64,000 bases of DNA, from positions 1-64,000 of the forward strand of contig NZ_CP097349.1 of NCBI RefSeq assembly GCF_023516215.1, in the 5' to 3' direction. The position numbers and the translations under genes are program-made. Positions 19,317 to 31,008 of the stretch are shown piece by piece; position 1 is the stretch's first letter; every line of letters starts with the position of its first letter. The DNA is from Cytobacillus pseudoceanisediminis. Lineage in GTDB: Bacteria > Bacillota > Bacilli > Bacillales > Cytobacillaceae. The notes below the pieces were generated by a model, which ran no database searches, was not told the origin of the DNA, and was given only the letters and a program-made list of their open reading frames with translations.

Positions 19317-19372
19317 TCCTTTCCTTATGGTTTTTATTTCGAAGAAACACCCATTCTTTAAGGGAGGTGAAC

Positions 19373-21839
<2,467 letters not shown>

Positions 21840-21890
21840 ATCATCAATTAAATGATGGTGTGATCTACACACCAGCTACAGGTTCACATC

Positions 21891-21927
21891 AAAAGTCAAA
21901 GTCAGGTTTTTCTTGGCTTTGGCTTTT
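21891..21927 (+). terminator. Hairpin between dnaK and dnaJ
   Basis: AAAAGTCAAAGTCAGG pairs with TTGGCTTTGGCTTTT over 15 positions, several of them G-T wobbles. The trailing T residues are partly in the stem. It may attenuate transcription or protect the message end between dnaK and dnaJ, in a 291-base gap (21840-22130) that holds no gene. Confidence 0.5.
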
Positions 21928-22130
21928 ATTTCTGTTTGAAGCAATCCATTAAATATGCATAAAAGTGTTTTTTGCCCCTTGCCCTATGAGTGGACCGGGG
22001 TCCTTTCTTTGGGGAAGCGGCAAATGCCAATGCATAATTCTCTGCATTAGAAGTGTGTATTGCGGTTGCGGAATATAATTAGAGAATGATACAATAACCT
22101 TTATGTGAAATGAATCGGGGAGTGGTAATC

Positions 22131-23225
22131 ATGAGTAAAAGGGATTACTATGAAGTTCTTGGAATCAGCAAAGGTGCATCCAAGGATGAAATTAAGAAGG
22201 CTTATCGAAAGCTTTCAAAAAAATATCATCCTGATATTAATAAAGAGCCTGATGCAGACGAGAAGTTCAAGGAAGTTAAAGAAGCATATGAAGTCCTCAG
22301 CGACGACCAGAAAAAGGCCCACTATGATCAATTTGGGCATACGGACCCTAATCAGGGCTTTGGCGGAGGCGGATTTGAAGGGTTTGGCGGATTTGAAGAC
22401 ATCTTCAGCACCTTCTTCGGAGGAGGCTCCCGCCGGCGTGATCCAAATGCCCCAAGACAGGGTGCAGACTTGCAGTACACCATGTCCTTATCCTTTGAGG
22501 AAGCAGTATTTGGCAAAGAGACGGATATTGAAATTCCGCGTGAAGAAACGTGTGAGACATGCAGCGGATCAGGCGCGAAGCCAGGAACGAAGCCGGAAAC
22601 ATGCCGTCACTGTCATGGATCAGGTCAGCTGAATGTAGAACAAAATACGCCATTTGGCAAGATAGTAAATAGAAGGGTTTGCCACTATTGTAACGGCACC
22701 GGCAAAGAAATTAAGGAGAAGTGCACTACTTGCCGAGGAACTGGTAAAGTACAAAAACGCAGGAAGATACATGTGAAAATTCCTGCAGGCATTGATGATG
22801 GCCAGCAGCTTCGAGTGGCTGGTCAAGGGGAACCCGGTGTAAATGGAGGCCCTCCTGGCGATCTTTATGTCGTATTCCATGTTCGTTCACATGAATTCTT
22901 TGAGCGTGATGGCGATGATGTATATTGTGAGATGCCTATTACGTTTGTGCAGGCAGCCCTTGGCGATGAGATCGAAGTGCCTACACTGCATGGAAAAGTA
23001 AAGCTGAAAGTCCCATCAGGCACACAAACAGGAACAAAATTCCGTCTAAAAGGAAAAGGTGTCCCTAATGTCAGAGGATATGGAACAGGGGATCAGCATA
23101 TTATTGTCCGTATTATTACTCCGACAAAGCTGACAGAAAAACAGAAGCAGCTTTTAAGCGAATTTGCTGAAATCAGCGGAACAGTTCCTCAGGGAGAACA
23201 GGAAGAAAGCTTTTTTCGAAAGTAA
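22131..23225 (+). CDS. dnaJ: Co-chaperone DnaJ (Hsp40)
   Basis: DnaJ delivers substrates to DnaK and stimulates its ATPase. The J domain has HPD at residues 33-35 (KKYHPDINK), followed by a Gly/Phe-rich linker ([13 protein letters not shown]), four CxxCxGxG-type zinc repeats ([32 protein letters not shown]) and the C-terminal beta domains. 364 residues. ATG 22131 is preferred over an upstream in-frame start because GGGGAGTGGTAATC precedes it and [10 protein letters not shown] is the usual N-terminus. Confidence 0.97.
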   Translation: MSKRDYYEVLGISKGASKDEIKKAYRKLSKKYHPDINKEPDADEKFKEVKEAYEVLSDDQKKAHYDQFGHTDPNQGFGGGGFEGFGGFEDIFSTFFGGGSRRRDPNAPRQGADLQYTMSLSFEEAVFGKETDIEIPREETCETCSGSGAKPGTKPETCRHCHGSGQLNVEQNTPFGKIVNRRVCHYCNGTGKEIKEKCTTCRGTGKVQKRRKIHVKIPAGIDDGQQLRVAGQGEPGVNGGPPGDLYVVFHVRSHEFFERDGDDVYCEMPITFVQAALGDEIEVPTLHGKVKLKVPSGTQTGTKFRLKGKGVPNVRGYGTGDQHIIVRIITPTKLTEKQKQLLSEFAEISGTVPQGEQEESFFRK

Positions 23226-23267
23226 AACGAGCCTTTAAAGGTGAATAAAGGAATGGAGTTGGTAGTA

Positions 23268-24209
23268 GTGAAATGGTCAGAAATCAGTATTCATACTGCA
23301 AATGAAGCTGTTGAACCGATTTCGAATATTTTGCATGAAGCCGGAGCAAGCGGAGTTGTAATTGAGGATCCTTTAGAACTTGTAAAAGAAAGAAAGGACC
23401 AATTCGGTGAAATCTACCAGCTCAATCCGCAGGATTATCCTGAAGAAGGCGTAATTGTAAAAGCGTATCTGCCAGTAAATAGTTTTCTCGGTGAAACTGT
23501 CGATGAAATAAAAGAAGCCATCAATAACCTGATATTATTTAACATTGACATCGGGGCAAATAAAGTCAGCATCAGTGAAGTAAATGAAGAAGAATGGGCT
23601 ACTGCCTGGAAAAAATACTATAATCCTGTAAAAATTTCAGAACGTTTTACAATTGTCCCAACCTGGGAGGATTACACACCTGTCAGCAGTGATGAACTTA
23701 TCATAGAGCTTGACCCTGGAATGGCCTTTGGAACGGGAACACACCCTACAACGGTGATGTGTATACAAGCACTTGAAAGAACAGTAAAACAGGGTGATAA
23801 AGTTGTAGATGTAGGAACAGGATCGGGAGTTTTAAGCATTGCAGCAGCTATGCTCGGTGCTGAGAAGGTGAAAGCACTTGATCTTGATGAAGTGGCAGTA
23901 AATTCAGCTAAATTAAATATTAAGCTGAATAAAGTGCAGGATATAGTTGAGGTTTCACAAGGAAACCTGCTCGACGGTGTCAGTCAGGGAGCTGATGTGG
24001 TCGTTGCCAACATCCTGGCAGAAGTGATTCTCAGATTTACTGATGATGTTGCATCTGTCGTAAAGGAAGGCGGGCACTTTATCGCTTCAGGCATTATCCA
24101 GCAGAAGAAACAGGAAGTAAGAGATGCTATTTCCGCAGCGGGATTTGAAGTTGAAGAAACCATTCAAATGGAAGATTGGGTTGCTATTGTGGCAAGGAGA
24201 AAGCAATAA
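23268..24209 (+). CDS. prmA: Ribosomal protein L11 methyltransferase
   Basis: PrmA trimethylates ribosomal protein L11. The N-terminal substrate domain begins [10 protein letters not shown], and the SAM-binding motif is [15 protein letters not shown] near residue 178. The family post-motif is [13 protein letters not shown] 23268 is the likely start, by alignment to the B. subtilis MKWSELSIHT start and with GGAG ten bases upstream; a longer reading from 23241 is possible. Fifth gene of the dnaK operon. Confidence 0.93.
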   Translation: MKWSEISIHTANEAVEPISNILHEAGASGVVIEDPLELVKERKDQFGEIYQLNPQDYPEEGVIVKAYLPVNSFLGETVDEIKEAINNLILFNIDIGANKVSISEVNEEEWATAWKKYYNPVKISERFTIVPTWEDYTPVSSDELIIELDPGMAFGTGTHPTTVMCIQALERTVKQGDKVVDVGTGSGVLSIAAAMLGAEKVKALDLDEVAVNSAKLNIKLNKVQDIVEVSQGNLLDGVSQGADVVVANILAEVILRFTDDVASVVKEGGHFIASGIIQQKKQEVRDAISAAGFEVEETIQMEDWVAIVARRKQ

Positions 24210-24210
24210 T

Positions 24211-24245
24211 GTAAAAAAGGGGGTAATGAACTTACCCCTTTTACA
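24211..24245 (+). terminator. Possible attenuator between prmA and rsmE
   Basis: GTAAAA followed by GGGGTAA pairs with TTACCCC then TTTTAC around TGAAC, with one or two extra bases on the left arm. No separate T run follows the closed hairpin, so read-through to rsmE is likely. Confidence 0.5.
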
Positions 24246-24286
24246 GTTGAAAGAATTCTGGACAGGCAAGAAAGAGGGTGCAGGTT

Positions 24287-25036
24287 GTGCAGCGGTATTT
24301 CACAGAGAGTGCTGTAAAGGAAAATGTCTTTCTAATTAAAGGGGAAGACCGCCATCATATTGTAAAAGTAATGCGCATGAAAGAAGGCGATCAGATTATC
24401 TGTGTTGATCAATCCCAAAATAGTGCACTTTGCGCAATTGCAGAAATTACCGATGAACATGTGGCTGCAGAAGTTGTACAATGGATTGAAGGGTCTTCTG
24501 AGCTGCCTGCCAATATTACGATTGTGAGCGGACTGCCTAAAGGGGATAAGCTTGAGTGGATCATTCAAAAAGGCACTGAGCTGGGAGCACACCGTTTTAT
24601 CCCTTTTACTTCAGCCCGTTCAGTAGTAAAATGGGATGCGAAGAAATCTGTGAAAAAAGCAGAGAGATGGCAGAAGATTGCTAAAGAAGCTGCTGAACAG
24701 TCACACAGGACCATGGTGCCTGAAGTGTTTGCACCTCTTGATTTGAAGTCATTGCTGAAATTATCTGGAGATTATTCATATAAATTGATTGCCTTTGAGG
24801 AAGAAGCGAAGCAGGGAGAGGACTCTGTGCTCTATAAAACACTTACTTCTATGAATAAAGGACAATCGCTTATGGTTGTATTCGGGCCTGAAGGCGGTCT
24901 TTCTGACAATGAAGTTTCATTGCTGCAGGAAGCAGGCTTTGTTGCCTGCGGATTGGGGCCGCGTATTTTAAGAACAGAGACAGCACCTCTCTATTTGCTG
25001 TCAGCTGTTTCCTATCATTTTGAATTAATGGGGTGA
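24287..25036 (+). CDS. rsmE: 16S rRNA m3U1498 methyltransferase RsmE
   Basis: RsmE methylates U1498 of 16S rRNA. The N-terminal PUA-like domain contains RHHIVKVMRM, and the SPOUT methyltransferase domain has LPKGDKLEWIIQKGTELG, VFGPEGGL and the knot segment LGPRILRTETAPLYLLSA. GTG 24287 (VQRYF) is nine bases from GAGGG and fits the family start better than GTG 24278. 249 residues. It ends 6 bases before mtaB. Confidence 0.94.
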   Translation: MQRYFTESAVKENVFLIKGEDRHHIVKVMRMKEGDQIICVDQSQNSALCAIAEITDEHVAAEVVQWIEGSSELPANITIVSGLPKGDKLEWIIQKGTELGAHRFIPFTSARSVVKWDAKKSVKKAERWQKIAKEAAEQSHRTMVPEVFAPLDLKSLLKLSGDYSYKLIAFEEEAKQGEDSVLYKTLTSMNKGQSLMVVFGPEGGLSDNEVSLLQEAGFVACGLGPRILRTETAPLYLLSAVSYHFELMG

Positions 25037-25042
25037 AATTAG

Positions 25043-26395
25043 ATGCCTGCAGTTGCATTTCATACACTTGGCTGCAAAGTCAATCATTACGAAACAGAAG
25101 CCATTTGGCAGCTGTTCAAAGAAGCTGGCTATGAACGGACAGACTTTGAATCCGTTTCAGATGTATATGTAATTAATACATGTACGGTTACAAATACTGG
25201 TGATAAGAAAAGCCGACAGGTAATCAGAAGGGCAATCAGGAAAAACCCTGATGCGGTTATCTGTGTAACGGGCTGTTATGCACAAACCTCACCGGCTGAA
25301 ATTATGGCGATTCCTGGTGTGGATATCGTTGTTGGCACCCAGGATCGAGTAAAGATGCTTGAATATATCGAGCAGTATAAACAAGAACGGCAGCCGATTA
25401 ATGGTGTTGGAAACATCATGAAGAATCGTGTCTACGAAGAGCTTGATGTTCCGGCATTTACCGATCGGACACGTGCTTCCCTTAAAATTCAGGAAGGCTG
25501 CAATAACTTCTGTACTTTCTGCATTATCCCCTGGGCGCGCGGTTTAATGAGATCCAGGGATCCGAAAGAAGTAATCCGCCAGGCGCAGCAGCTGGTTGAT
25601 GCCGGCTATAAAGAAATTGTTCTGACTGGAATCCATACAGGCGGGTATGGCGAAGACATGAAAGATTATAATCTGGCTATGCTTCTTAGGGATCTGGAGG
25701 CTCAGGTAAAAGGTCTTAAACGTTTAAGAATTTCTTCAATTGAAGCCAGCCAGATTACCGATGAAGTTATTGAAGTTATGGATCAGTCCAAGGTTGTTGT
25801 AAGACACTTGCACATTCCTCTTCAGTCTGGCTCAAATACTGTCCTTAAGAGAATGCGCCGCAAGTATACCATGGAGTTCTTTGCTGAGCGTCTTGAGCGC
25901 TTGAAAGAAGCTCTCCCAGGTTTGGCTGTTACATCAGATGTTATCGTTGGCTTCCCGGGAGAAACAGAAGAAGAATTTATGGAAACCTACAACTTTATTA
26001 AAGAACATAAATTTTCCGAGCTTCATGTATTTCCTTATTCAAAGCGTACAGGAACACCTGCAGCGAGAATGGACGACCAGATTGATGAAGAAATTAAAAA
26101 TGAGCGTGTCCATCGCCTGATTGCATTATCAGATCAGCTTGCAAAAGAATACGCATCTCAGTATGAAGGCGAAGTTCTTGAAGTGATTCCGGAGGAAAGC
26201 TTTAAGGAAAGCAGTGACAGCAGTTTATTTGTCGGCTACACTGACAATTACTTGAAAGTCGTCTTCCCGGCGGCAGAAGAAATGGTCGGCCAGATTGTAA
26301 AAGTTAAGATTACAAAAGCTGGCTACCCTTACAATGAAGGTCAATTTGTTAGAGTCCTTGATGAATTGAATGAAACAGAAGAGGCTGCAGTTTAG
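25043..26395 (+). CDS. mtaB: tRNA t6A37 methylthiotransferase MtaB
   Basis: MtaB (YqeV) converts t6A37 to ms2t6A37 in ANN-decoding tRNAs. The N-terminal UPF0004 domain has cysteines in TLGCKVNHYE, NTCTVTN and VTGCYAQ that bind the auxiliary cluster. The radical SAM motif is CNNFCTFCIIPWARG near residue 153. A C-terminal TRAM domain covers the last 60 residues. Length is 450 residues. It is the last gene of the seven-gene dnaK operon, followed by a strong terminator. Confidence 0.96.
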   Translation: MPAVAFHTLGCKVNHYETEAIWQLFKEAGYERTDFESVSDVYVINTCTVTNTGDKKSRQVIRRAIRKNPDAVICVTGCYAQTSPAEIMAIPGVDIVVGTQDRVKMLEYIEQYKQERQPINGVGNIMKNRVYEELDVPAFTDRTRASLKIQEGCNNFCTFCIIPWARGLMRSRDPKEVIRQAQQLVDAGYKEIVLTGIHTGGYGEDMKDYNLAMLLRDLEAQVKGLKRLRISSIEASQITDEVIEVMDQSKVVVRHLHIPLQSGSNTVLKRMRRKYTMEFFAERLERLKEALPGLAVTSDVIVGFPGETEEEFMETYNFIKEHKFSELHVFPYSKRTGTPAARMDDQIDEEIKNERVHRLIALSDQLAKEYASQYEGEVLEVIPEESFKESSDSSLFVGYTDNYLKVVFPAAEEMVGQIVKVKITKAGYPYNEGQFVRVLDELNETEEAAV

Positions 26396-26396
26396 T

Positions 26397-26425
26397 GGAA
26401 TTACCCAAGGGTAATTCCTTTTTTT
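26397..26425 (+). terminator. Intrinsic terminator of the dnaK operon
   Basis: GGAATTACCC and GGGTAATTCC form a perfect 10-bp stem with a very short loop, followed by seven T. It lies directly after the mtaB stop codon. Confidence 0.93.
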
Positions 26426-26476
26426 ATTAAGCTGTTATTGTTTAGTTTATTGCTCTTAAAATAACTAAGTTACGGA

Positions 26477-26624
26477 GTTGATTGGAGTGGAGGGCACTTG
26501 ATCCTCGAAAATGCTGAAGCATTTCCTTCGTGCGGTGCTCATTCCGGGAAGCTTAATCAATGTCCTGGGTGAGGAGGCTCCCGTTGCTCCCCGCGTAAGG
26601 CAGGTGCCCCGTGCTGAAATCAAA
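26477..26624 (+). repeat. Dispersed Bacillaceae repeat, family 1, copy B
   Basis: It starts GTTGATTGGAGTGGAGGGC and ends near GAAATCAA. It shares CTCGAAAATGCTG, CTTCGTGCGGTGCTCATTC and GGGAAGCTTAATCAA with copy A. The right part is shorter and has diverged. It takes up much of the 421-base gap between mtaB and deoC. The rest of the gap holds the mtaB terminator, a cre-like site and A/T-rich sequence. Confidence 0.7.
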
Positions 26625-26710
26625 GGGGATGAATTCCTAAGCAAAAACATCAATCTACGAGAAAAGTGATTTTGATTAATTTATTAATATCTTTTGGGAA
26701 AAACTACTTT

Positions 26711-26724
26711 CGAAAACGATTACA
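26711..26724 (+). promoter_or_regulatory. Possible cre site upstream of deoC
   Basis: CGAAAACGATTACA matches the CcpA cre consensus TGWAARCGYTWNCW at 12 of 14 positions. It lies about 95 bases before the deoC start. CcpA repression of deoxynucleoside use is known in B. subtilis, which supports a role here. Binding is an inference. Confidence 0.45.
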
Positions 26725-26816
26725 AAAAACATAAATAGTGCTCGATATTTTATTATCTAAGTGATATTATGTAAGAGGTACGTACAACTAACTGTTTTTT
26801 AAAAGGAGTAGTTACA

Positions 26817-27488
26817 ATGACAAATAACGTAGCAAAAATGATCGATCATACATTACTTAAAGCCGATGCAACAAAAGACCAAATTGAGAAAATCTGTGCC
26901 GAGGCTAAAGAATACAATTTCGCATCAGTTTGTGTAAACCCGGCATGGGTCAAACTTTCAAGCGACTTGCTTAACGGGACTGAAGTGAAAGTCTGCACGG
27001 TAATCGGCTTCCCGCTGGGAGCTTCCACACCTGAAACAAAAGCATATGAAACAAAGAATGCCATCGAAAACGGTGCAACAGAAGTAGATATGGTCATTAA
27101 CATTGGCGCTTTAAAAGGCGGAGACAATGAGCTAGTGGAGAGAGATATCCGTGCGGTTGTTGATGCTGCCAAAGGAAAGGCACTAACAAAGGTTATTATC
27201 GAAACCTGTCTTCTTACTGAAGAAGAAAAAGTTCGTGCATGTGAACTTTCTGTAAAAGCAGGGGCTGACTTTGTTAAAACATCTACAGGATTTTCAACAG
27301 GCGGAGCAACTGCAGAAGATATCGCCCTGATGAGAAAAACTGTCGGCCCGGAAATCGGTGTTAAAGCTTCAGGCGGTGTCAGAAGCGCTGAAGATGCACA
27401 GAAAATGATTGATGCAGGTGCAACGAGAATTGGGGCAAGCTCTGGGGCTGCTATTGTCAACGGTTTAACAAGCGATTCGGATTACTAA
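26817..27488 (+). CDS. deoC: Deoxyribose-phosphate aldolase
   Basis: DeoC cleaves 2-deoxyribose 5-phosphate into glyceraldehyde 3-phosphate and acetaldehyde. The TIM-barrel sequence has the Schiff-base lysine in [12 protein letters not shown] near residue 155, the second active-site lysine in GVKASGGVR near residue 184, and [11 protein letters not shown] near residue 89. 223 residues. ATG 26817 follows AAAAGGAGTAGTTACA. It stands alone here with its own regulatory region, not in a dra-nupC-pdp operon as in B. subtilis. Confidence 0.96.
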   Translation: MTNNVAKMIDHTLLKADATKDQIEKICAEAKEYNFASVCVNPAWVKLSSDLLNGTEVKVCTVIGFPLGASTPETKAYETKNAIENGATEVDMVINIGALKGGDNELVERDIRAVVDAAKGKALTKVIIETCLLTEEEKVRACELSVKAGADFVKTSTGFSTGGATAEDIALMRKTVGPEIGVKASGGVRSAEDAQKMIDAGATRIGASSGAAIVNGLTSDSDY

Positions 27489-27489
27489 G

Positions 27490-27545
27490 AAAAGCGGAAG
27501 GTGCCCGTTTATCGGCTTAGACCTGTGAGCCGATGGCACCTGTAG
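27490..27545 (+). repeat. Short dispersed palindromic repeat after deoC
   Basis: AAAAGCGGAAG leads into a nested palindrome: GGTGCC at 27500-27505 pairs with GGCACC at 27535-27540, and ATCGGCT at 27511-27517 pairs with AGCCGAT at 27528-27534. It resembles the element in the lepA leader (14719-14756) in opposite orientation. No coding capacity. Confidence 0.55.
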
Positions 27546-27579
27546 ACAGTTGTCGAAATTTAAAATTTTATATTTGTTG

Positions 27580-27611
27580 AAAAAAATGCCGGGATTTACC
27601 GGCATTTTTTT
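27580..27611. terminator. Bidirectional terminator between deoC and yqeW
   Basis: AAAAAATGCCGG and CCGGCATTTTTT pair perfectly around GATTTA. A and T runs on both sides let it serve deoC and the convergent yqeW. Confidence 0.93.
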
Positions 27612-27617
27612 ATTGTT

Positions 27618-28538
27618 CTATCGGTCATGAAGCCTGATGACAAACCTTCCAAACTGATTTGCAACTGGAAGAACAAGCAGTGAAGATATTACATTAAATA
27701 AAACACTGATGTGTGCAAGCTGCACATCCGGAGAACCTGCTGCACTTTGTCCAAAAACAGCAAGGGCATGAATAAAAGGATAAAAGGCTGCGACACCTAG
27801 GCAGTTGAGCCAGATATGGGCAAAGGCAGTCAGCTTTGCTTCTTTTCCAGAACCAATGGATGCCAAATAAGCGTCTACGCATGTTCCGATATTAGATCCA
27901 AGCATTATGGCAATGCCGGTATCCAAATCCATTGCTCCTGCAGTTAAAAACCCCATTATAATGCCAGTTGTTGCGGTGCTTGATTGGATAATCGCAGTAA
28001 GGACAATCCCAGCCGCTACTGCGAACATATAATTCCCATCCAAGGTAAGCAGCCAATGATTGACCATATCATTATCTTTAACTGAACCGGCAAGATATTC
28101 AAACCCGCGCATGGCTGCAAAAACCGCTGATAAACCCAGCAATGCCAGACCGGTGCTTCGCATGCTGTTTTTCTTCAATACAGCCAGGATGCTTCCGGCA
28201 GCAGCAAGCGGAATAATATAAGATTCTATATTAAAAGTGATTAATTCTGTCGTAAATGTTGTCCCGATGTTGGTTCCTAAAATGATGCCGATTGTCTGGG
28301 GAAAAGTAAGCATCCGTGCAGCTACCATTCCAATTGTAATGATCATTACCGCTGAGCTGCTCTGCAGGACAGCTGTGACGATTGTGCCAATAACAAGGCC
28401 TTTCCAGGGTGAATTTGTCATCACTGCCAGCCATTTTTTTAATGAATCGGCAGATAAATTAAATAGACCTGACCTTAAAAGTGTCATACCATAAATAAAT
28501 AACCCGATTAGCAGAAAAAATAATAACAGCTGGACCAA
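27618..28538 (-). CDS. yqeW: Na/Pi cotransporter family protein YqeW
   Basis: This 306-residue membrane protein belongs to the Na/Pi cotransporter II family (NptA/YqeW). It has about eight hydrophobic segments and the two inverted family repeats marked by VLQSSSAVMIITIG and AIIQSSTATTGIIMG, each with the QSSS/QSST motif that binds phosphate and sodium. GTNIGTT and GSNIGTC also repeat. TTG 28538 is preceded by GGGGGTGAATGC. It is transcribed alone, convergent with deoC. Phosphate as substrate is inferred from the family. Confidence 0.92.
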   Translation of the reverse strand: MVQLLLFFLLIGLFIYGMTLLRSGLFNLSADSLKKWLAVMTNSPWKGLVIGTIVTAVLQSSSAVMIITIGMVAARMLTFPQTIGIILGTNIGTTFTTELITFNIESYIIPLAAAGSILAVLKKNSMRSTGLALLGLSAVFAAMRGFEYLAGSVKDNDMVNHWLLTLDGNYMFAVAAGIVLTAIIQSSTATTGIIMGFLTAGAMDLDTGIAIMLGSNIGTCVDAYLASIGSGKEAKLTAFAHIWLNCLGVAAFYPFIHALAVFGQSAAGSPDVQLAHISVLFNVISSLLVLPVANQFGRFVIRLHDR

Positions 28539-28678
28539 GCATTCACCCCCTACAATTAATACTATGGGACAGTATGCTGGGACATGCTTAAGTGCGAAAA
28601 TTTGTTTCGTTTGTGATGAACGGGGTATTAAACAATCACAATCAAATAAAAACTCATCTCATAGCAGGCTAATTACTG

Positions 28679-28707
28679 TTGACCTTGATAAGCTGTTATA
28701 TTATAAT
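28679..28707 (+). promoter_or_regulatory. Sigma-A promoter of rpsU-yqeY
   Basis: TTGACC at 28679-28684, a 17-base spacer and a perfect TATAAT at 28702-28707 give a strong promoter. Transcription would start near 28714, about 60 bases before rpsU. Confidence 0.88.
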
Positions 28708-28774
28708 TGCAAGGTACATGGAATAAACCATGTTGTTGATGTAAGTGTGTTGTGCTCGGAGGGAGGGAAAGAGA

Positions 28775-28948
28775 ATGTCTAAAACCGTCGTTCGTAAAAA
28801 CGAATCGCTTGAAGATGCTCTTCGTCGCTTCAAACGTTCAGTATCAAAAACTGGTACTTTGCAGGAAGCAAGAAAGCGCGAATTCTACGAAAAACCTAGT
28901 ATTAAACGTAAGAAAAAGTCTGAGGCTGCTAGAAAGCGTAAGTGGTAA
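28775..28948 (+). CDS. rpsU: 30S ribosomal protein S21
   Basis: S21 is a small basic protein of the 30S subunit. The 57-residue sequence begins [20 protein letters not shown] and ends in a Lys/Arg-rich tail ([13 protein letters not shown]). ATG 28775 is chosen because CGGAGGGAGGG lies just before it; the ten upstream in-frame codons include the RBS. It is co-transcribed with yqeY. Confidence 0.97.
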   Translation: MSKTVVRKNESLEDALRRFKRSVSKTGTLQEARKREFYEKPSIKRKKKSEAARKRKW

Positions 28949-28963
28949 GAGAGGGTGTATGTA

Positions 28964-29407
28964 ATGAGTCTTCTCGAGCGTTTAAATGAAGATATGAAAC
29001 AAGCGATGAGGAATAAAGAAAAAGAAAAGCTTACTGTCATTCGTATGATTAAAGCTTCGCTTCAAAACGAAGCAATCAAGCTTGGTAAAGATCTTAACGA
29101 AGAACAGGAGCTGACTGTCCTTTCTCGCGAAGTTAAACAACGCAAGGATTCCCTCCATGAATTTGAAAAAGCAGGTCGTGAAGATCTTGTTGAAAAAATT
29201 CGTACTGAACTTCAGTATGTCGAATTATATATGCCAAAACAGCTCTCTGAAGATGAAGTTTCAAAAATTGTTGCAGAAACGGTTGCTGAAACTGGTGCTT
29301 CATCAAAAGCTGATATGGGAAAAGTGATGGCTGCTATTATGCCTAAGGTAAAAGGCAAAGCAGATGGTTCACTTGTAAATAAACTTGTACAACAACACCT
29401 TTCATAA
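28964..29407 (+). CDS. yqeY: GatB/YqeY domain-containing protein
   Basis: YqeY is a 147-residue helical protein related to the C-terminal tail domain of GatB, the tRNA-dependent amidotransferase subunit. The sequence runs [20 protein letters not shown] through the conserved [21 protein letters not shown]. The family is thought to contact tRNA, but its role is not settled. ATG 28964 follows GAGAGGGTGT. It forms an operon with rpsU and ends at a terminator. Confidence 0.95.
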   Translation: MSLLERLNEDMKQAMRNKEKEKLTVIRMIKASLQNEAIKLGKDLNEEQELTVLSREVKQRKDSLHEFEKAGREDLVEKIRTELQYVELYMPKQLSEDEVSKIVAETVAETGASSKADMGKVMAAIMPKVKGKADGSLVNKLVQQHLS

Positions 29408-29419
29408 AACTATGCAATA

Positions 29420-29453
29420 AAAGACCGAAAGCCATTGGCTGACGGTCTTTTTT
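29420..29453 (+). terminator. Intrinsic terminator after yqeY
   Basis: AAAGACCG and CGGTCTTT pair over 8 bp around a 15-base loop, followed by T residues. Confidence 0.88.
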
Positions 29454-29589
29454 ATTTTGCGCTGACTTATTTTATGCATATCCTTAGGGCTATGTGACTA
29501 AATACTGCTGGCATGATTTACATTCATTTCTAGGTTATACTAATAATACAGCCGCTTTGTAAATACTAATCAAAGGGAAAAATAAAAAA

Positions 29590-29615
29590 TGAAACTTTTT
29601 AATAATTGAATCGTA
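29590..29615 (+). promoter_or_regulatory. Sigma-W promoter of yqeZ-floA-yqfB
   Basis: TGAAAC at 29590-29595, exactly 16 bases, then CGTA at 29612-29615 matches the sigma-W consensus. In B. subtilis yqeZ-yqfA-yqfB belongs to the sigma-W cell-envelope stress regulon, which supports the assignment. Confidence 0.88.
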
Positions 29616-29656
29616 AATACAAATAGAATCAATTTTGCGGTTAAAGGGGGAAAGAT

Positions 29657-30988
29657 TTGATTGCCAGAAGAGCAATAACCGCCTTTTCATTGTTTTTTGC
29701 TCTGCTGCTTTTAGGAAGCCCTTTTCAAGGAAAAGCCGATAATGAAAAAATACTGATTGTTCCTATTGAAGAAACTGTGGAAAAAGGGCTTTATGCATTT
29801 TTAAACAGAGCGGTCCAAACAGCTGAAGAAGAAAATGCCTCAGCCATTATATTTGAAATAAATACACCCGGAGGCGCAGTGGATGCAGCCGGGCAAATCG
29901 GAAGGCTGTTAACCTCGACAAATATAAAAACAATATCTTTTGTCAATAAGCAGGCCTTATCTGCAGGTGCCTATATAGCTTTGAATACGGATGAAATATA
30001 CATGGTCCCGGGTTCAACAATGGGTTCTGCAGCAATTATTGATCAGCAGGGAAATACGGCTGGCAAAAAAGCTGAATCATACTGGTTTGCGGCTATGCAG
30101 AGTGCTGCCGCACAAACGGACAGAGATCCTGTTTATGCCCTTGCTATGGCAGATGAGTCGGTTGATCTGCCAGATTTGGGGGCGCCGAAAGGGAAGCTTC
30201 TTACCCTTACAGCGGAACAGGCTAAAGAGGTAGGGTATTCGGAAGGCACAGTAGATTCAAGGGCGGAATTACTGAAAGTGCTCGGCTTTGAGGGAGCTGA
30301 TATACAGACAATTGATGAAAGCTTTGCAGAAAAGGTGGCCCGTTTTATTACCCATCCTGTCGTTATACCAATTCTATTGTCCATCGGAAGCCTCGGACTT
30401 GTTCTTGAGCTGTATTCACCGGGCTTCGGCATCCCTGGCCTCATGGGGTTATCGGCTCTGCTCCTTTTCTTTTATGGCCATATGGTGGCCGGTCTGGCAG
30501 GATATGAAACTTTAATTCTGTTTGTAATTGGCATAGGTTTAATAATAGCTGAGTTTTTCCTTCCTGGAGGAATTGCAGGAATAGCTGGAATAGCAGCAGT
30601 ATTGGGCAGCCTGTTCCTGGCTGCTGACAATGCAGCCCATATGGGGATGTCTATTTTAATTGCTATGGGAGTTTCAATATTGGCATCTATATTAATGATA
30701 AAGGTGTTTGGTAAAAAGATGAAATTCTTTAAAAAAATTATATTAACCGATAGCACAAATACAGAAAAAGGCTATATCTCAAATAAAAGCAGACTTGAAT
30801 TGCTTGGCCTTGAGGGTTATGCACTTACAGCTCTAAGGCCATCTGGTACAGTCGTCATCGGGGATGAGCGGATTGACGTTGTCAGTGAGGGAGGCTTTAT
30901 CCTTAAAGGGGCAAAAATAAAAGTTGTTAAAGCAGAAGGCTCACGTATTGTTGTAAGGGAAGTATCTAATCTTGATTTAGATAAATAA
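29657..30988 (+). CDS. yqeZ: NfeD family membrane protease YqeZ
   Basis: This long NfeD protein has an N-terminal signal or transmembrane helix, a ClpP-class serine protease domain with the probable catalytic serine in [13 protein letters not shown] near residue 102, about four transmembrane helices (residues 230-350), and a C-terminal OB-fold domain (residues 370-440). 443 residues. TTG 29657 follows AAAGGGGGAAAGAT. It is partnered with the flotillin-like floA downstream, 20 bases away, as is usual for NfeD-flotillin pairs. Expected under sigma-W. Confidence 0.94.
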   Translation: MIARRAITAFSLFFALLLLGSPFQGKADNEKILIVPIEETVEKGLYAFLNRAVQTAEEENASAIIFEINTPGGAVDAAGQIGRLLTSTNIKTISFVNKQALSAGAYIALNTDEIYMVPGSTMGSAAIIDQQGNTAGKKAESYWFAAMQSAAAQTDRDPVYALAMADESVDLPDLGAPKGKLLTLTAEQAKEVGYSEGTVDSRAELLKVLGFEGADIQTIDESFAEKVARFITHPVVIPILLSIGSLGLVLELYSPGFGIPGLMGLSALLLFFYGHMVAGLAGYETLILFVIGIGLIIAEFFLPGGIAGIAGIAAVLGSLFLAADNAAHMGMSILIAMGVSILASILMIKVFGKKMKFFKKIILTDSTNTEKGYISNKSRLELLGLEGYALTALRPSGTVVIGDERIDVVSEGGFILKGAKIKVVKAEGSRIVVREVSNLDLDK

Positions 30989-31008
30989 AATCATCAGGAG
31001 GTAGGAAT

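Noticed and set aside
19274..19372. N-terminal extension of grpE
   Set aside because: It would read through the hrcA-grpE hairpin, and the strong RBS before ATG 19373 marks the start.
26846..27460. A 204-residue open frame on the minus strand
   Set aside because: It is the antisense shadow of deoC; the composition is Ser/Ala-rich with no recognisable domain and there is no RBS.
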